The notes: generated by a model not told the origin, from the letters alone. A DNA stretch of 64,000 nt from Rhizobium phaseoli (GCF_003985125.1 NZ_ML133571.1:62001-126000), one strand, 5' to 3'; shown: positions 7,919 to 16,816, counted from the first letter of the stretch. Translations and numbers: made by a program.

Positions 7919-8328
7919 AGCCCAGAGTTTGGCAGTGCCTGCGCGCAACACCAAACGGCTGATACCGCAGGATGCAAGCTCATAAGCTGTGTCGTTTCCG
8001 CATCACTGTCTGCAGGGTTGTAAAAATCCGCTTGGCAATGGCGAATTGCTCCGCTACATAACGCTCACCGCTTCAGATCGAACACTTCAGATCTAACATA
8101 GGGAGGCGTTGCATGACACCAGCATTCATCGACAGCTTCCCGCATGGAATGTCCCGACGCTAGGTCAATTCCATTCGCGGCCCGCCCCGAGCGCGCCCGA
8201 CATGCGGTTTTTTCATCCTTCATAGCCCGATTGATCTGACGGGATCATTTTGTCTCCCGCCCGGGCTGTGGCATCTCACTCTCGATTTTTGAGGACCGGT
8301 TGCCGAAATCCGGGCCGGGCAGGTTAAA
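7919..8328. other. Gene-poor stretch upstream of the ABC exporter
   Basis: Apart from the 16-codon frame at 8113-8163, no gene is visible in these 410 bp. It presumably holds the promoter and untranslated leader of the transporter gene. Confidence 0.5.
8113..8163 (+). CDS. Possible 16-residue leader peptide upstream of the ABC exporter
   Basis: The frame reads MTPAFIDSFPHGMSRR and follows GGGAGGCGTTGC, a strong ribosome site. It lies 166 bp upstream of the ABC transporter gene in an otherwise gene-free stretch (7919-8328). The following bases can form short GC-rich hairpins, one of them near CCCGATTGATCTGACGGGATCATTTTG. A regulatory leader is possible, but the evidence is only the ribosome site and position. 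Confidence 0.25.
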   Translation: MTPAFIDSFPHGMSRR

Positions 8329-10119
8329 ATGACTCGCAAGAAGCTCGATTTTCGCGCCGATGCCTATCGTCAGGTGCTCGGCTTTGTTTTTCAGCACTGG
8401 CGCTATCGGCCTGCCTTGGTCGGCGCGATCATCGTGCTGGTGGTCTCAAGCACGCTGGCCGAAGTCATGGTGCCGGTGTTTTCCGGCCGCATCGTCGATG
8501 CCATTGCCGGCACCCAGGCAGCCGATAGCGCCCTTAGCGCCTTTGCCGTCGTCGTGGTTCTCGGCCTCACCAGCGTGGTGTTGCGCTGGTTCATCTTCAA
8601 CGGCATCATCCGGCTGACGCTGCGCATCATGGCCGATGTGGTCAATAACGGCTTCCACAAGGTGCAGCGGTTCAGCACAGACTGGCACGCCAACAGCTTT
8701 GCCGGTTCGACCGTGCGCAAGATCACCCGCGGCATGTGGGCGCTCGATTCGCTCAACGACCTGTTGCTGGTCGCGCTGCTGCCCTCCATCGTCATGCTCG
8801 TCGGCGCCAGTCTTGTGCTCGGCAGCTACTGGCCGGTCATGGGCCTGTTCGTCGCAACGGGATCGCTGATCTATATCGGCGCGACCGTGGCGCTTTCCAT
8901 GGGCTTCGTGTCGCCGGCAGCGCGGCTTGCCAATGCCTGGGACACCAAGCTTGGCGGCGCGCTCGCCGATGCCATCAGCTGCAATTCGGTAGTCAAGGCC
9001 TTCGGCGCCGAAAGCCGCGAAGAATTGCGCCTGCGCCACGTGCTGGCCAAATGGGACAGGCGCACGCGGCGCACATGGAAGCGCGGCACATTGAGCGGCA
9101 CGATCCAGGGCTTCATGATGGTTTCCATGCAGGCGGGCATTCTCGGAACGGGCCTCCTCATGTGGCGGAAGGGGCTGGCGACACCAGGCGACATCACCTT
9201 TGTGCTGGCGATGTTCTTCGTTCTGCAAGGCTATCTGCGCAATGTCGGCCAGGACATCCGCAACCTGCAGCGTGCCGTCAATGACATGGAAGAGCTGGTG
9301 CTGCTCGACAAGATGCCGCTTGGCGTCGAGGACAAGCCGGATGCCGGGCCGATTGCGATCGATACGGGCGAGATCGTCTTCGACCGCGTCATCTTCCAGT
9401 ATGGCGCTCATCCCGATCCGCTTTATGAGGACTTTTCGGTCGTCATCAAGCCGGGCGAGCGCGTCGGTCTGGTCGGGCATTCGGGTTCGGGCAAGACGAC
9501 CTTCGTCAAGCTCATCCAGCGCCTCTATGACGTGAATGCCGGCGCCATCCGCATCGACGGACAGGATATCGCCGACGTCAGGCAATCAGACCTGCGCGGC
9601 CAGATCGCCATCGTGCAGCAGGAGCCGATCCTGTTCCATCGGACGCTGGCGGAAAACATCGCCTATGGCCGGCCGAACGCCTCGCGCCGCGAGATCGAGC
9701 AGGCGGCGAAACAGGCCAATGCGCACGGCTTCATCGTAGGCCTCCCCAAGGGCTATGAAACGATGGTCGGCGAACGCGGCGTCAAGCTGTCGGGCGGCGA
9801 GCGGCAGCGCGTCGCCATTGCCCGCGCCTTCCTCGCCGATGCGCCGGTGCTGATCCTCGACGAGGCGACGTCGAGCCTCGACAGCGAGAGCGAAGTGCAG
9901 ATCCAGCAGGCCATGGAACGGCTGATGGTCGGCCGCACGACGCTGGTCATTGCCCACCGCCTGTCGACGGTGCGGGCGCTCGACCGGCTGCTGGTCTTCG
10001 ACAAGGGCAAGATCGTCGAAGAGGGCGACCACCAGGCGCTGATCCGGCTCAATGGCGGCATCTATCGGCGGCTGTTCGAACGGCAGGCGCTTGAGCTGAC
10101 CAAGGGTCTGGTGGCCTGA
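8329..10119 (+). CDS. ABC exporter, fused permease and ATPase
   Basis: A 596-residue half-transporter of the MsbA/multidrug type. Residues 1-320 form a six-helix membrane domain; residues 345-590 form the ATPase domain with Walker A GHSGSGKTT, the signature LSGGERQR, Walker B VLILDEATSSLD and a switch histidine in IAHRLS. It should work as a homodimer in the inner membrane and export a lipid, peptide or drug; the substrate cannot be read from the sequence. The gene stands alone, preceded by a 410-bp leader region and followed by a hairpin at 10123-10156. Confidence 0.9.
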   Translation: MTRKKLDFRADAYRQVLGFVFQHWRYRPALVGAIIVLVVSSTLAEVMVPVFSGRIVDAIAGTQAADSALSAFAVVVVLGLTSVVLRWFIFNGIIRLTLRIMADVVNNGFHKVQRFSTDWHANSFAGSTVRKITRGMWALDSLNDLLLVALLPSIVMLVGASLVLGSYWPVMGLFVATGSLIYIGATVALSMGFVSPAARLANAWDTKLGGALADAISCNSVVKAFGAESREELRLRHVLAKWDRRTRRTWKRGTLSGTIQGFMMVSMQAGILGTGLLMWRKGLATPGDITFVLAMFFVLQGYLRNVGQDIRNLQRAVNDMEELVLLDKMPLGVEDKPDAGPIAIDTGEIVFDRVIFQYGAHPDPLYEDFSVVIKPGERVGLVGHSGSGKTTFVKLIQRLYDVNAGAIRIDGQDIADVRQSDLRGQIAIVQQEPILFHRTLAENIAYGRPNASRREIEQAAKQANAHGFIVGLPKGYETMVGERGVKLSGGERQRVAIARAFLADAPVLILDEATSSLDSESEVQIQQAMERLMVGRTTLVIAHRLSTVRALDRLLVFDKGKIVEEGDHQALIRLNGGIYRRLFERQALELTKGLVA

Positions 10120-10122
10120 ACC

Positions 10123-10156
10123 GAAGACGCCAGGGCGGATGCTCTGGCGTCTTCTT
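10123..10156 (+). terminator. Hairpin terminator after the ABC exporter
   Basis: GAAGACGCCAG (10123-10133) pairs perfectly with CTGGCGTCTTC (10144-10154) around a 10-base loop, four bases after the transporter stop. The T tract is short, so termination strength is uncertain. Confidence 0.7.
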
Positions 10157-10204
10157 GCATGGCCCGCAGCGGAGCTCACCGTGGCCGGAGAGCTCCCGAA
10201 CCGT

Positions 10205-10447
10205 TCAGAGAACGGCGTCGACAAAGTCGGGTTGGATATTCGCGGCGAATTCCCTGACCTCGCCTGATATGCAACTCCGGAATGCTCGCAGTTTGGGATG
10301 ATCCTGAGTGCCGATCGCATAGACAAGATCGTATCCCCACTCCACGTCCAATCTCGCTTTCGGGAACAACGCAACGAGGCGGCCCTGGGCAAGATCCTCA
10401 GCCACCAAGACGCTTCGCCCAGAGCCACGCCTTCGCCGCGGATGGCG
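10205..10447 (-). pseudogene. LysR-type regulator, C-terminal remnant
   Basis: On the minus strand the codons read AAAAIRGEGVALG, then, after a one-base frameshift near 10416-10420, RSVLVAEDLAQGRLVALFP and on to EVREFAANIQPDFVDAVL. This is the end of a GcvA-like LysR effector domain. The DNA-binding half is absent; similarity stops at about 10447, where a transporter remnant on the other strand begins. The gene is dead by both truncation and frameshift. Confidence 0.6.
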
Positions 10448-10582
10448 GCCGCGGCATCGTTTCTCTTCGGCGACGCGTTGAGCCTGACCTTTGCCGCTGG
10501 CGTGGCCTTGATTTTGTCCGGCCTGGCCTTGGCCGTTTCCAACACGCGAACCGGCCCACGGAAGGTCGTGACACGCCAATAG
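10442..10582 (+). pseudogene. EamA/DMT transporter, C-terminal remnant
   Basis: Residues MAAAASFLFGDALSLTFAAG followed by VALILSGLALAVSNTRTG resemble the last two helices of EamA-family permeases, where a short GE/GD-A-L motif precedes the final membrane segment. The remainder of the roughly 300-residue gene is missing. It abuts the LysR remnant on the opposite strand, so one deletion probably removed the 5' halves of a divergent pair. Confidence 0.5.
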
Positions 10583-10629
10583 GCAAAGCGACTTCGTTCC
10601 CCTCCGCTCCACGACCACGGGGGCGGCTT

Positions 10630-10655
10630 GGCCTGCCTTCGGGGCAGGCCTTTTT
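10630..10655 (+). terminator. Strong Rho-independent terminator
   Basis: GGCCTGCC (10630-10637), loop TTCGG, GGCAGGCC (10643-10650), then TTTTT. It lies 48 bp beyond the end of the EamA remnant on the same strand and presumably was its terminator. Confidence 0.85.
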
Positions 10656-10744
10656 CTTGTGGGCGGCCCAGGGCACAACAAGGGCACGACATATGAGCGA
10701 GGGTTGCCGCGGCCGGCAAAGGGTGCCGTGATCAGCGACGAAGC

Positions 10745-12151
10745 TCACGACAGGGCGAAGATCCTGACCTCCCTGCCGATGCCCTGGAGTTCCGCCATCC
10801 GGGACGCCGATCTGATGCCGCTGTCACGCAGGATCTCCGAGACATTGACATCCTCGACGATCGCTTCCGTCGTCATGATCACATTGGGGTCGGCAAGGCC
10901 CTGGACGCGCGAGGCGATGTTGACGGTCTGGCCGAAATAGTCCTGACGGTCGTTGAGGTTGACGGCGAGGCATGGCCCCTCATGGATGCCGATCTTCAGG
11001 AGCAGGTCTTCGCTGCCGTGTTCGGCATTCAACCGGCGCATCGCTTCGCGCATTCTGAGCGCGGCCGCCACCGCGCGGTCCGGGCTCGGGAAGGTCGCCA
11101 TGACAGCATCGCCGATCGTCTTGACGACGGCGCCCGCCTCGGTGGCGACGATCTCGTGAAGAACGCGGAAATGCGCCCGCACCAGATCGAAGGCGGCGAG
11201 ATCACCGACACGCTCATAAAGCGCGGTCGAGCCCCTGAGATCGGTGAATAGGAAGGTCAGGCTGGTGATCTTCAGGCGCTGGTCGACGTCGAGTGTATCG
11301 GTTCGGTAGATGTCGCGGAAGCTCTGGTTCGTCAGCAGGCGCTTGGCCGTCAGAAACGGCCGCCGGCGGCCCAGGAGGTCATGGAGGTCATCGCCGGCGA
11401 TGCAGACATTCGGCACCACCCGGCGATCGGTATGATTCTCAAGCGTCAGCCGCAGCAGGCCGGGACGCATCGTCACGGTTTCGTTCAGCGCATGCCCGCG
11501 GCTGATGACCATCGAGAGGTTCTGGCGTTCGCTGGTGGGTTCGCCCTGCACATCGATGAACTGCGCCGAATGCGTCACCGCATCGAAGATGATGATGAAT
11601 TGCGCCGGCAGCTGCAGCGAGACGAAAGCCTTCTCGCCCGGCGCCAGCTCGATCATCTCCAGAAGAATGGGTTCAAATTTCGCTTCCAGATCCTCCGGCA
11701 GGTCGACGCCGGAGCTGAAGAAGATCTGGCGGTAATATTCGAGCGGCGGCAGCCGGTCGGGCTCGTGGGCGGCAATCCTGCGCACACGCGGACTGACGGT
11801 GAAGGTGACCTCGACCATCTCGTCGAGCGTGGGTTCGTATCCGGCCGCACAGAGGGCGCAATGATAGGTATCCTGCACGACCCCTTTGAGCGTTGCGCCG
11901 CTGTCAAGGACGCCGCCGCATCCCGGACAGAGCACATTCCAGGTCATCTCGAACGCCCCTATGCGGGCGGCGTGGAGAAAGGCGGCGATGGTTTTCTCTT
12001 CATCGAGAGAATGGTTTTCGGCGAAAGCCAGCGCATTGATGCGGTTGAGATCGCGATCGGCGCCATGCCTGACGACGTTTTCGATACATTCGACCGTCTG
12101 CGGGTCAGCCGCCTGTCGCAGGGCGGCAAAAAGGACGTCCACTTCGCTCAT
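10745..12151 (-). CDS. Class III nucleotide cyclase with DUF5939-type N-terminus and zinc ribbon
   Basis: The 468-residue protein carries an N-terminal region of the DUF5939 type, with a zinc-ribbon of two cysteine pairs (C75/C78 in CPGCG and C98/C101 in CALC), a beta-rich middle domain, and a class III cyclase domain from about residue 297. Catalytic residues are visible: D304 in LFTDLRGST, K344 and D348 in VVKTIGDAVMATF, and the dimer-interface NIASRVQ near the end. No membrane helix is present, so it is soluble. It would make cAMP or cGMP. It is transcribed alone, diverging from the gene at 12417. It is the second cyclase in the first 12 kb; rhizobia carry many. Confidence 0.85.
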   Translation of the reverse strand: MSEVDVLFAALRQAADPQTVECIENVVRHGADRDLNRINALAFAENHSLDEEKTIAAFLHAARIGAFEMTWNVLCPGCGGVLDSGATLKGVVQDTYHCALCAAGYEPTLDEMVEVTFTVSPRVRRIAAHEPDRLPPLEYYRQIFFSSGVDLPEDLEAKFEPILLEMIELAPGEKAFVSLQLPAQFIIIFDAVTHSAQFIDVQGEPTSERQNLSMVISRGHALNETVTMRPGLLRLTLENHTDRRVVPNVCIAGDDLHDLLGRRRPFLTAKRLLTNQSFRDIYRTDTLDVDQRLKITSLTFLFTDLRGSTALYERVGDLAAFDLVRAHFRVLHEIVATEAGAVVKTIGDAVMATFPSPDRAVAAALRMREAMRRLNAEHGSEDLLLKIGIHEGPCLAVNLNDRQDYFGQTVNIASRVQGLADPNVIMTTEAIVEDVNVSEILRDSGIRSASRMAELQGIGREVRIFALS

Positions 12152-12416
12152 TTAGATAGTCTCTACGCGCATGACAGGACAGACAACGCCAATGGCGCGA
12201 TCATAACACGGCAACCTGCCAATAGAAATCGATCGGACCGCTTGCTTGCCGATTGACAGAGTTCCCCAGCCGAAATCGCCTGTCGGCTGCCCGTCACTCC
12301 GTTGCATCACCGTTTCAACAATTTGCAGCACAACGGCGAAAAAGTGCGAGCATCACCCCCTCGCCCTCCTCTACAATCGATCGGTTCGGCTCCGGCCGAT
12401 CGACGAAGGAGAAGTG

Positions 12417-13148
12417 ATGGATCGTCTTGAGGAGAAAGGGGCTCGATCGGCAAAGCCAGCGGAAAAAGCCGCTCATGCGGATGGTCTTGCCCGGGATATC
12501 ACGGCGATCAAACTCGGTGACTGCCTGCTGGGCTATAAGGCCGTGCAGCGCCGGATGCGGGGCGGCCGCTGGAACCATTTCCGCGGTCGCATGCGCGAGA
12601 TCGAACAATTGATCCGGAACCGCCATGGAGAGATCGTGCCGGAGGCGGACGACGCGCTGATCTATGTCGAGGTGATCGCCAGCCTCGCTTTCGTCGAGTT
12701 CAAGGAAGGTTTTGTCGAGGTGGTGCTCGGCTGGGCGGCCCGCTGGGTCCCCTGGGCTGGAAAGGCCGTGATAGAGGAAATCATCTACGAGCGGACCAAG
12801 GTGCGGTTTTCCCCGCTTTCCGCCGACGCGCTCGGCCATGCCCTGCATCTGAGCTATGCCGAACGCTGCGCGCTCGATATCCGCACCATCGGCGCCTTCG
12901 ACGTGCCGAAGGCGAAAAGGGCAAAACTGCAAAAGGCAAAGCGGCGCCAGCGCGAGCTCAGCCGGAAAGAGAAGCAGCGCCGCGCCGCCGGCGCCGCTCC
13001 CAGAGCAGACTACCTCGCCAACTCCCTCAGCCAGTCCCGCCCCTGGGAGGCCTTCGGCATCAGCCGGCGGACGTGGGAGCGCCGCGGCAGGCCGATGCCA
13101 GAAAGCGAGGCGATCCCGGACGGCGGCTCGGTCCCGCTCGCCGCTTAA
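12417..13148 (+). CDS. Hypothetical protein with basic C-terminus and helix-turn-helix-like end
   Basis: The 243-residue product is not one I recognise. Residues 60-140 are a mixed helical domain (LIYVEVIASLAFVEFKEGFV). Residues 160-200 are very basic and likely coiled (KAKRAKLQKAKRRQRELSRK). The end, SRPWEAFGISRRTWERRGRP, looks like a helix-turn-helix used in phage or plasmid replication proteins and terminases. The ATG at 12417 follows GAAGGAGAAG. It converges with the monooxygenase at 13164, 15 bp away. Nucleic-acid binding is an inference from the basic tail. Confidence 0.65.
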   Translation: MDRLEEKGARSAKPAEKAAHADGLARDITAIKLGDCLLGYKAVQRRMRGGRWNHFRGRMREIEQLIRNRHGEIVPEADDALIYVEVIASLAFVEFKEGFVEVVLGWAARWVPWAGKAVIEEIIYERTKVRFSPLSADALGHALHLSYAERCALDIRTIGAFDVPKAKRAKLQKAKRRQRELSRKEKQRRAAGAAPRADYLANSLSQSRPWEAFGISRRTWERRGRPMPESEAIPDGGSVPLAA

Positions 13149-13163
13149 CCGGCGCTGCGGCTC

Positions 13164-14657
13164 TCAACCGGACGGCCCGAACCAGGTGATCATCGCGTCG
13201 TAAAGGCCATCCTGCGTCCCCTCGCCGACCCATGCCACATATCCGTCGGGCCGGATCAGCACCGCGCTCGGCGCCGAGACTGCCCCGAGCGCCGGCAGCT
13301 CCCACGGACCGCCATAGCTCGCCTGAACCAGCCGGACGCGGCCTGACCATGGCGCGATATCGAGGCTGCCGGTTGCGGCGAGATTCAACAGCACCGGCCG
13401 CGCCTCTCTGAGCAGCGCAAAGACACGGATGGAGCCATCAGGCGTGACGAGGTCGAGGTCGGGCATGCGGCGGCCGAGCAGCGGGTGCCCCTCGCCGAGA
13501 TCGTAGCGGAGGGCAAGACCGGACATTTCCCCGGCGAGCGTCTTGCGGGCCTCATCCAGTCCAAGGAGTTCCAGCACGATGTCCCTGAGCGCTTCGGTGC
13601 GGTCATCGGTGCGTTGCAAGGCGACCTGGGCCATTGTCGTGCGCAACACGCGGGCAGCGACCGGATGCCGCTCGGCGTGATAGGTATCGAGCAGCGCCTC
13701 AGGCGACAGTCCCTTCACCACCTGGGCAAGCTTCCAGCCGAGGTTCACCGCATCCTGGACACCGGTATTAAGCCCCTGCCCGCCCACCGGCGAATGCACA
13801 TGCGCGGCGTCGCCCGCCAGGAAAACCCGGCCCTTGCGATAGGCTGCCGCCTGCCGCGACATGTCGGTGAACCTGGAAATCCACTTGAGGCCATGGATTC
13901 CAAAATCCGTTCCGCAGGCGGCAATCAGCGCTCGCCTGAGATCACCGAGCGTCGGCTCGCCTGCCGCAACGGCACTCGTTTCCGTCACCATGACGTTGAT
14001 CGGGCCTTCGCTGGCAAAGACAACCTTGCCGTCCCGGATTTCATAGTCCTCGCGGCCAAAGGCATGCATGCCGAGCGCGGTGCGATGGACGCCGAGCGGC
14101 GGCTCCTCCTCCATCTCGGCCTCGGCAAGAATATTGCTCGTCGTCGCGTCCCATCCGGGAAACTCAATGCCGGCCAGCTTGCGAACCAGGCTGCGGCCGC
14201 CATCACAGCCGACGAGATAGGCTGCGCGGATTTCCGAAGCGTCGGAGAGTTCGATGGTCAGGCCGGAAGCGTCCTGCATGAAGCCTGTCAGTTCGCAGCC
14301 GCGATAGATCACGACCGGCAACTCTTCGACCCAGCCGGCGAGAATGCGCTCGATATGCTTCTGCCGCAGTGCCAGCCCATAATTGTGCCGCGTCGGAAAA
14401 TCGCTGATATCAAGCCGCGTGACCGCAAATCCGGTGACCTGGGCGATCTGACCCTCGGCCAAGAACCGATCAACAATGCCGCGCTGATCGAGAACCTCGA
14501 GCGTGCGCGCACTGAGGCCCCCGGCACGCGAACCGACGATCTCCTGGTTCAAGCGACGCTCGACAATGGCGACATCGATGCCCGCCAAGGCCAGTTCGCC
14601 GGCCAGTATCAGCCCGGTCGGCCCTCCTCCGGCAATCACGACCGCATGTTCCCTCAT
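13164..14657 (-). CDS. FAD-dependent monooxygenase, PheA/TfdB (rifampicin hydroxylase-like) family
   Basis: A 497-residue flavoprotein with the complete set of motifs: GxGxxG-type VVIAGGGPTGLILAGELALA near residue 5, the DG motif GCDGGRSLVRKLAG, the GD motif VFLAGDAAHVHSPVGGQGLN, and a C-terminal thioredoxin-like domain ending in IRPDGYVAWVGEG. These enzymes use NADPH and oxygen to hydroxylate aromatic compounds or antibiotics. The ATG at 14657 is preferred over a TTG six bases upstream because GAGGAG sits seven bases before it. It is an intact paralogue of the broken gene at 3384-4906. The true substrate is unknown. Confidence 0.87.
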   Translation of the reverse strand: MREHAVVIAGGGPTGLILAGELALAGIDVAIVERRLNQEIVGSRAGGLSARTLEVLDQRGIVDRFLAEGQIAQVTGFAVTRLDISDFPTRHNYGLALRQKHIERILAGWVEELPVVIYRGCELTGFMQDASGLTIELSDASEIRAAYLVGCDGGRSLVRKLAGIEFPGWDATTSNILAEAEMEEEPPLGVHRTALGMHAFGREDYEIRDGKVVFASEGPINVMVTETSAVAAGEPTLGDLRRALIAACGTDFGIHGLKWISRFTDMSRQAAAYRKGRVFLAGDAAHVHSPVGGQGLNTGVQDAVNLGWKLAQVVKGLSPEALLDTYHAERHPVAARVLRTTMAQVALQRTDDRTEALRDIVLELLGLDEARKTLAGEMSGLALRYDLGEGHPLLGRRMPDLDLVTPDGSIRVFALLREARPVLLNLAATGSLDIAPWSGRVRLVQASYGGPWELPALGAVSAPSAVLIRPDGYVAWVGEGTQDGLYDAMITWFGPSG

Positions 14658-14998
14658 CCGCAAACTCCTCTGCTCCGACTGCCGGGATAACGTCTCGGCA
14701 TTCCGGGCCGAGCTGCCCGGCTGGGTATTCCAGTTTGATCGCGTCTGCTCAGGTGCCGAATTCCCCTGTCGCAGGTTGTTCCCCCTATAAGCATTAGCTC
14801 TCTACTGGTGGGAAGGACTTGCGACAGGATTTCCGCCTTGCCTTCCAAAGCCCTTTTCGTTGCCGCTTGTGCAGTTTTCCTGGCGTAGAACCCGGACGCT
14901 TCAACACGACCAGAGCGGGTCAGCGCCGGGTTTGGCAAAACGCCTTCCGTTTCACCATTCGTTCTCGGGGCGACCAGATATAGCTGGGATGGTGCCGA
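14658..14998. other. Gene-free stretch of about 340 bp
   Basis: No frame here has a plausible start or a family resemblance. It lies between the start of the monooxygenase and the end of a small membrane protein gene on the same strand, so it probably contains the monooxygenase promoter. Confidence 0.5.
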
Positions 14999-15169
14999 TC
15001 ACTGCGGAGCTGTGGCCTTTTGCGGAATGGTCTCAGCCGCCGGCCGCTCCGAGGGATCGGCGGGGTGGCCGTAGATCGTGTAGGCAGCACCAGCCAAAAC
15101 GCCCAAGACAATAAGAGCGAGCACGTACAACATCATTCCGCGGATTGCGGTTTTGGGCGTCTCTTCCAT
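14999..15169 (-). CDS. Small single-pass membrane protein
   Basis: A 56-residue product: a short charged N-terminus (MEETPKTAIRG), one membrane helix (MLYVLALIVLGVLAGAAYTI), then a hydrophilic, proline-rich tail. The ATG at 15169 follows GGAGATTCGCT. I do not recognise a named family; similar short membrane proteins are common in rhizobia. It diverges from the outer-membrane protein gene at 15437. Confidence 0.6.
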   Translation of the reverse strand: MEETPKTAIRGMMLYVLALIVLGVLAGAAYTIYGHPADPSERPAAETIPQKATAPQ

Positions 15170-15436
15170 AGCGAATCTCCAAAATTGCTCAGTCGTCAAA
15201 GTGAATGCGAGCGCATTTGGTTCCGGGTTCGGAGTTCCCGGAAAGGCAAATCGACGATCCGTGTAACCCGCATCAGGACAATTTCTGGCGACGCCGGCTT
15301 CGGCCGGCCCTCTCCCGGCTACAAACAACTTGTACGAGAGCGTACAATTTCGGGAGTGTGTCCTTGTTGCTACAGCCTTCTGTTGTGCAGCCGTTATATC
15401 ATTCAGTCCTAATGCAATGCCATGGAGAGTACGAAA

Positions 15437-16060
15437 ATGAAGCTAACGATCGCCACTGCCTTTCTCGCACTTGTCGCTACCACTGCGTTCGCGGCCGATG
15501 TCGTTCAGGACGTCCCAACGGCACCGGTTGCGGCGGCACCTGTTTTCACCTGGTCGGGTCCTTATTTCGGTATCGATGGCGGCGCCGGTTGGTTGAACGG
15601 TGATTTCAGCGCCGGCGGTGCCTCCGCCGATGAGGATTTCAACGGCGGCGTCTTCGGCGCTTTCGCAGGTTACAATTTCCAGTTCGATAACATTGTCGTG
15701 GGTATCGAAGGGAATATCGAACACAATTGGAATGAAGAGGACGCGCTCGGCGCAGACGTCGGGACGGATTGGGCTGGAGCCGTTCGCGGTCGTGTTGGCT
15801 ACGCCTTCGATAAGGCGCTGATTTACGGCGCAGCCGGCTGGGCCGCCACGCGCGGTTACGTCGATGCGCCCGGCTTCGACAAGGAAACCGAGACGTTCAA
15901 CGGCTACACCGTCGGCGCCGGCGTCGACTTTGCCATCACGAACAACATCTTCGCCCGCGGCGAATATCGCTACAACGACTACGGCGAAAAAGACATCCTG
16001 GGCGTTGATGTCGACCTCGATCAGCACGAACTGAAGTTCGGTATCGGCGTGAAGTTCTGA
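15437..16060 (+). CDS. Outer-membrane beta-barrel protein (Omp25/RopB type)
   Basis: The 207-residue precursor starts with a signal peptide, MKLTIATAFLALVATTAFA, cleaved before ADVV. The mature protein has the Omp25-like pattern: FTWSGPYFGIDGGAGW at the first strand, alternating aromatic strands such as GAFAGYNFQFDNIVVGIEGN, and an end KFGIGVKF with a terminal phenylalanine as required for outer-membrane insertion. About eight strands are expected. Such proteins help keep envelope integrity and are surface antigens. A terminator follows at 16090-16118. The ATG is fixed by the signal peptide. Confidence 0.88.
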   Translation: MKLTIATAFLALVATTAFAADVVQDVPTAPVAAAPVFTWSGPYFGIDGGAGWLNGDFSAGGASADEDFNGGVFGAFAGYNFQFDNIVVGIEGNIEHNWNEEDALGADVGTDWAGAVRGRVGYAFDKALIYGAAGWAATRGYVDAPGFDKETETFNGYTVGAGVDFAITNNIFARGEYRYNDYGEKDILGVDVDLDQHELKFGIGVKF

Positions 16061-16089
16061 TAAGAGTTTCTCGGATCGTTAGCATCAGA

Positions 16090-16118
16090 GCCTCGCCGTT
16101 TTCGGCGGGGCTTTTTTT
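16090..16118 (+). terminator. Rho-independent terminator after the Omp gene
   Basis: GCCTCGCCG (16090-16098), loop TTTT, CGGCGGGGC (16103-16111), with one T-G wobble, followed by seven T residues. Confidence 0.9.
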
Positions 16119-16308
16119 ATTCCTCCCAGTGACGTTGGCAGCGATCTGCAGATCGTTACCAGCGGGGCGTCCTCGATCCCAATCTATTGCAAGGCCAGCT
16201 TGATATTGGTGTAAATTTTGATGCCGAGAAATTGTACTATTCACTCTCAGACGCGATGAGATAATGCTCTCACGTTCGGCTGCCGGGCTATTTGGGTGAG
16301 GGCTTCGC

Positions 16309-16590
16309 GTGGATATCAAGACTATGCTTGGCGAGATCGCTGACCAGGGCGGCAGTGTCGAGGTCTTGGAAGATCACTATTCCCCCTGCGATAAAGAGGC
16401 GGAATTGCTTGGCCTGATCAAAAGAGAGAGTAATGGTGGCGGTTTTGGTTTCACCGAAATGCTCTTCTTGACGAACAAAGGGCGACAATACCTTGGAACA
16501 GGCGTCGTGACGCCGCCAGTTCAGATCTCGGCCAAAAGTGCAGTCACTCGTTTTCTCCGTAGACTTACGCGTCCGACCCTGGCTAGATGA
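16309..16590 (+). CDS. Small hypothetical protein
   Basis: A 93-codon frame opening with GTG at 16309 (alternative ATG at 16324). It reads MDIKTMLGEIADQGGSVEVL and later FGFTEMLFLTNKGRQYLGTG, ending in a basic tail. The middle (LLGLIKRESNGGG...LTNKGRQYL) is reminiscent of a winged-helix fold, but this is a weak impression. The ribosome site is poor. It sits beside the old integration site and could be part of the old island. Function unknown. Confidence 0.4.
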   Translation: MDIKTMLGEIADQGGSVEVLEDHYSPCDKEAELLGLIKRESNGGGFGFTEMLFLTNKGRQYLGTGVVTPPVQISAKSAVTRFLRRLTRPTLAR

Positions 16591-16744
16591 GGCTCCCGCC
16601 ATCCCTGTCATCAAATGATGGGTCAATCATCTCGCGGAATGAAAGAGATCCTGCAGCGGAACGAGGGCCGGCCGGGGCAGAACCGGAACCAATCGTGTAA
16701 GGAATTTTCGCCTCACAAATTTTTCTGCTAGGCAACTGATTTTA

Positions 16745-16812
16745 TGGTGAAAGCGTCGGGATTCGAACCCGAGATTCACTGATTCAAAATAGGCCGGCAC
16801 GAGAGCCGGTGG
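16745..16812. repeat. Diverged att site of an older tRNA-Lys element
   Basis: Positions 16745-16790 match the 46-bp tRNA-Lys 3' repeat at 20128 and 30645 at 39 of 46 bases. The next 22 bases (16791-16812) also match the first 22 element-side bases at 20174-20195 at 18 of 22. It therefore looks like the left end of an older, related element in the same orientation, not a tRNA gene: only the 3' half of the tRNA is present. Confidence 0.8.
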
Positions 16813-16816
16813 CCTT

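Noticed and set aside
14654..14938. 94-codon minus-strand frame
   Set aside because: Arg/Pro/Gly-rich, no ribosome site, overlaps the promoter region of the monooxygenase.
16745..16790. tRNA-like sequence
   Set aside because: Only the 3' half of tRNA-Lys is present, so it is an att relic, not a gene.
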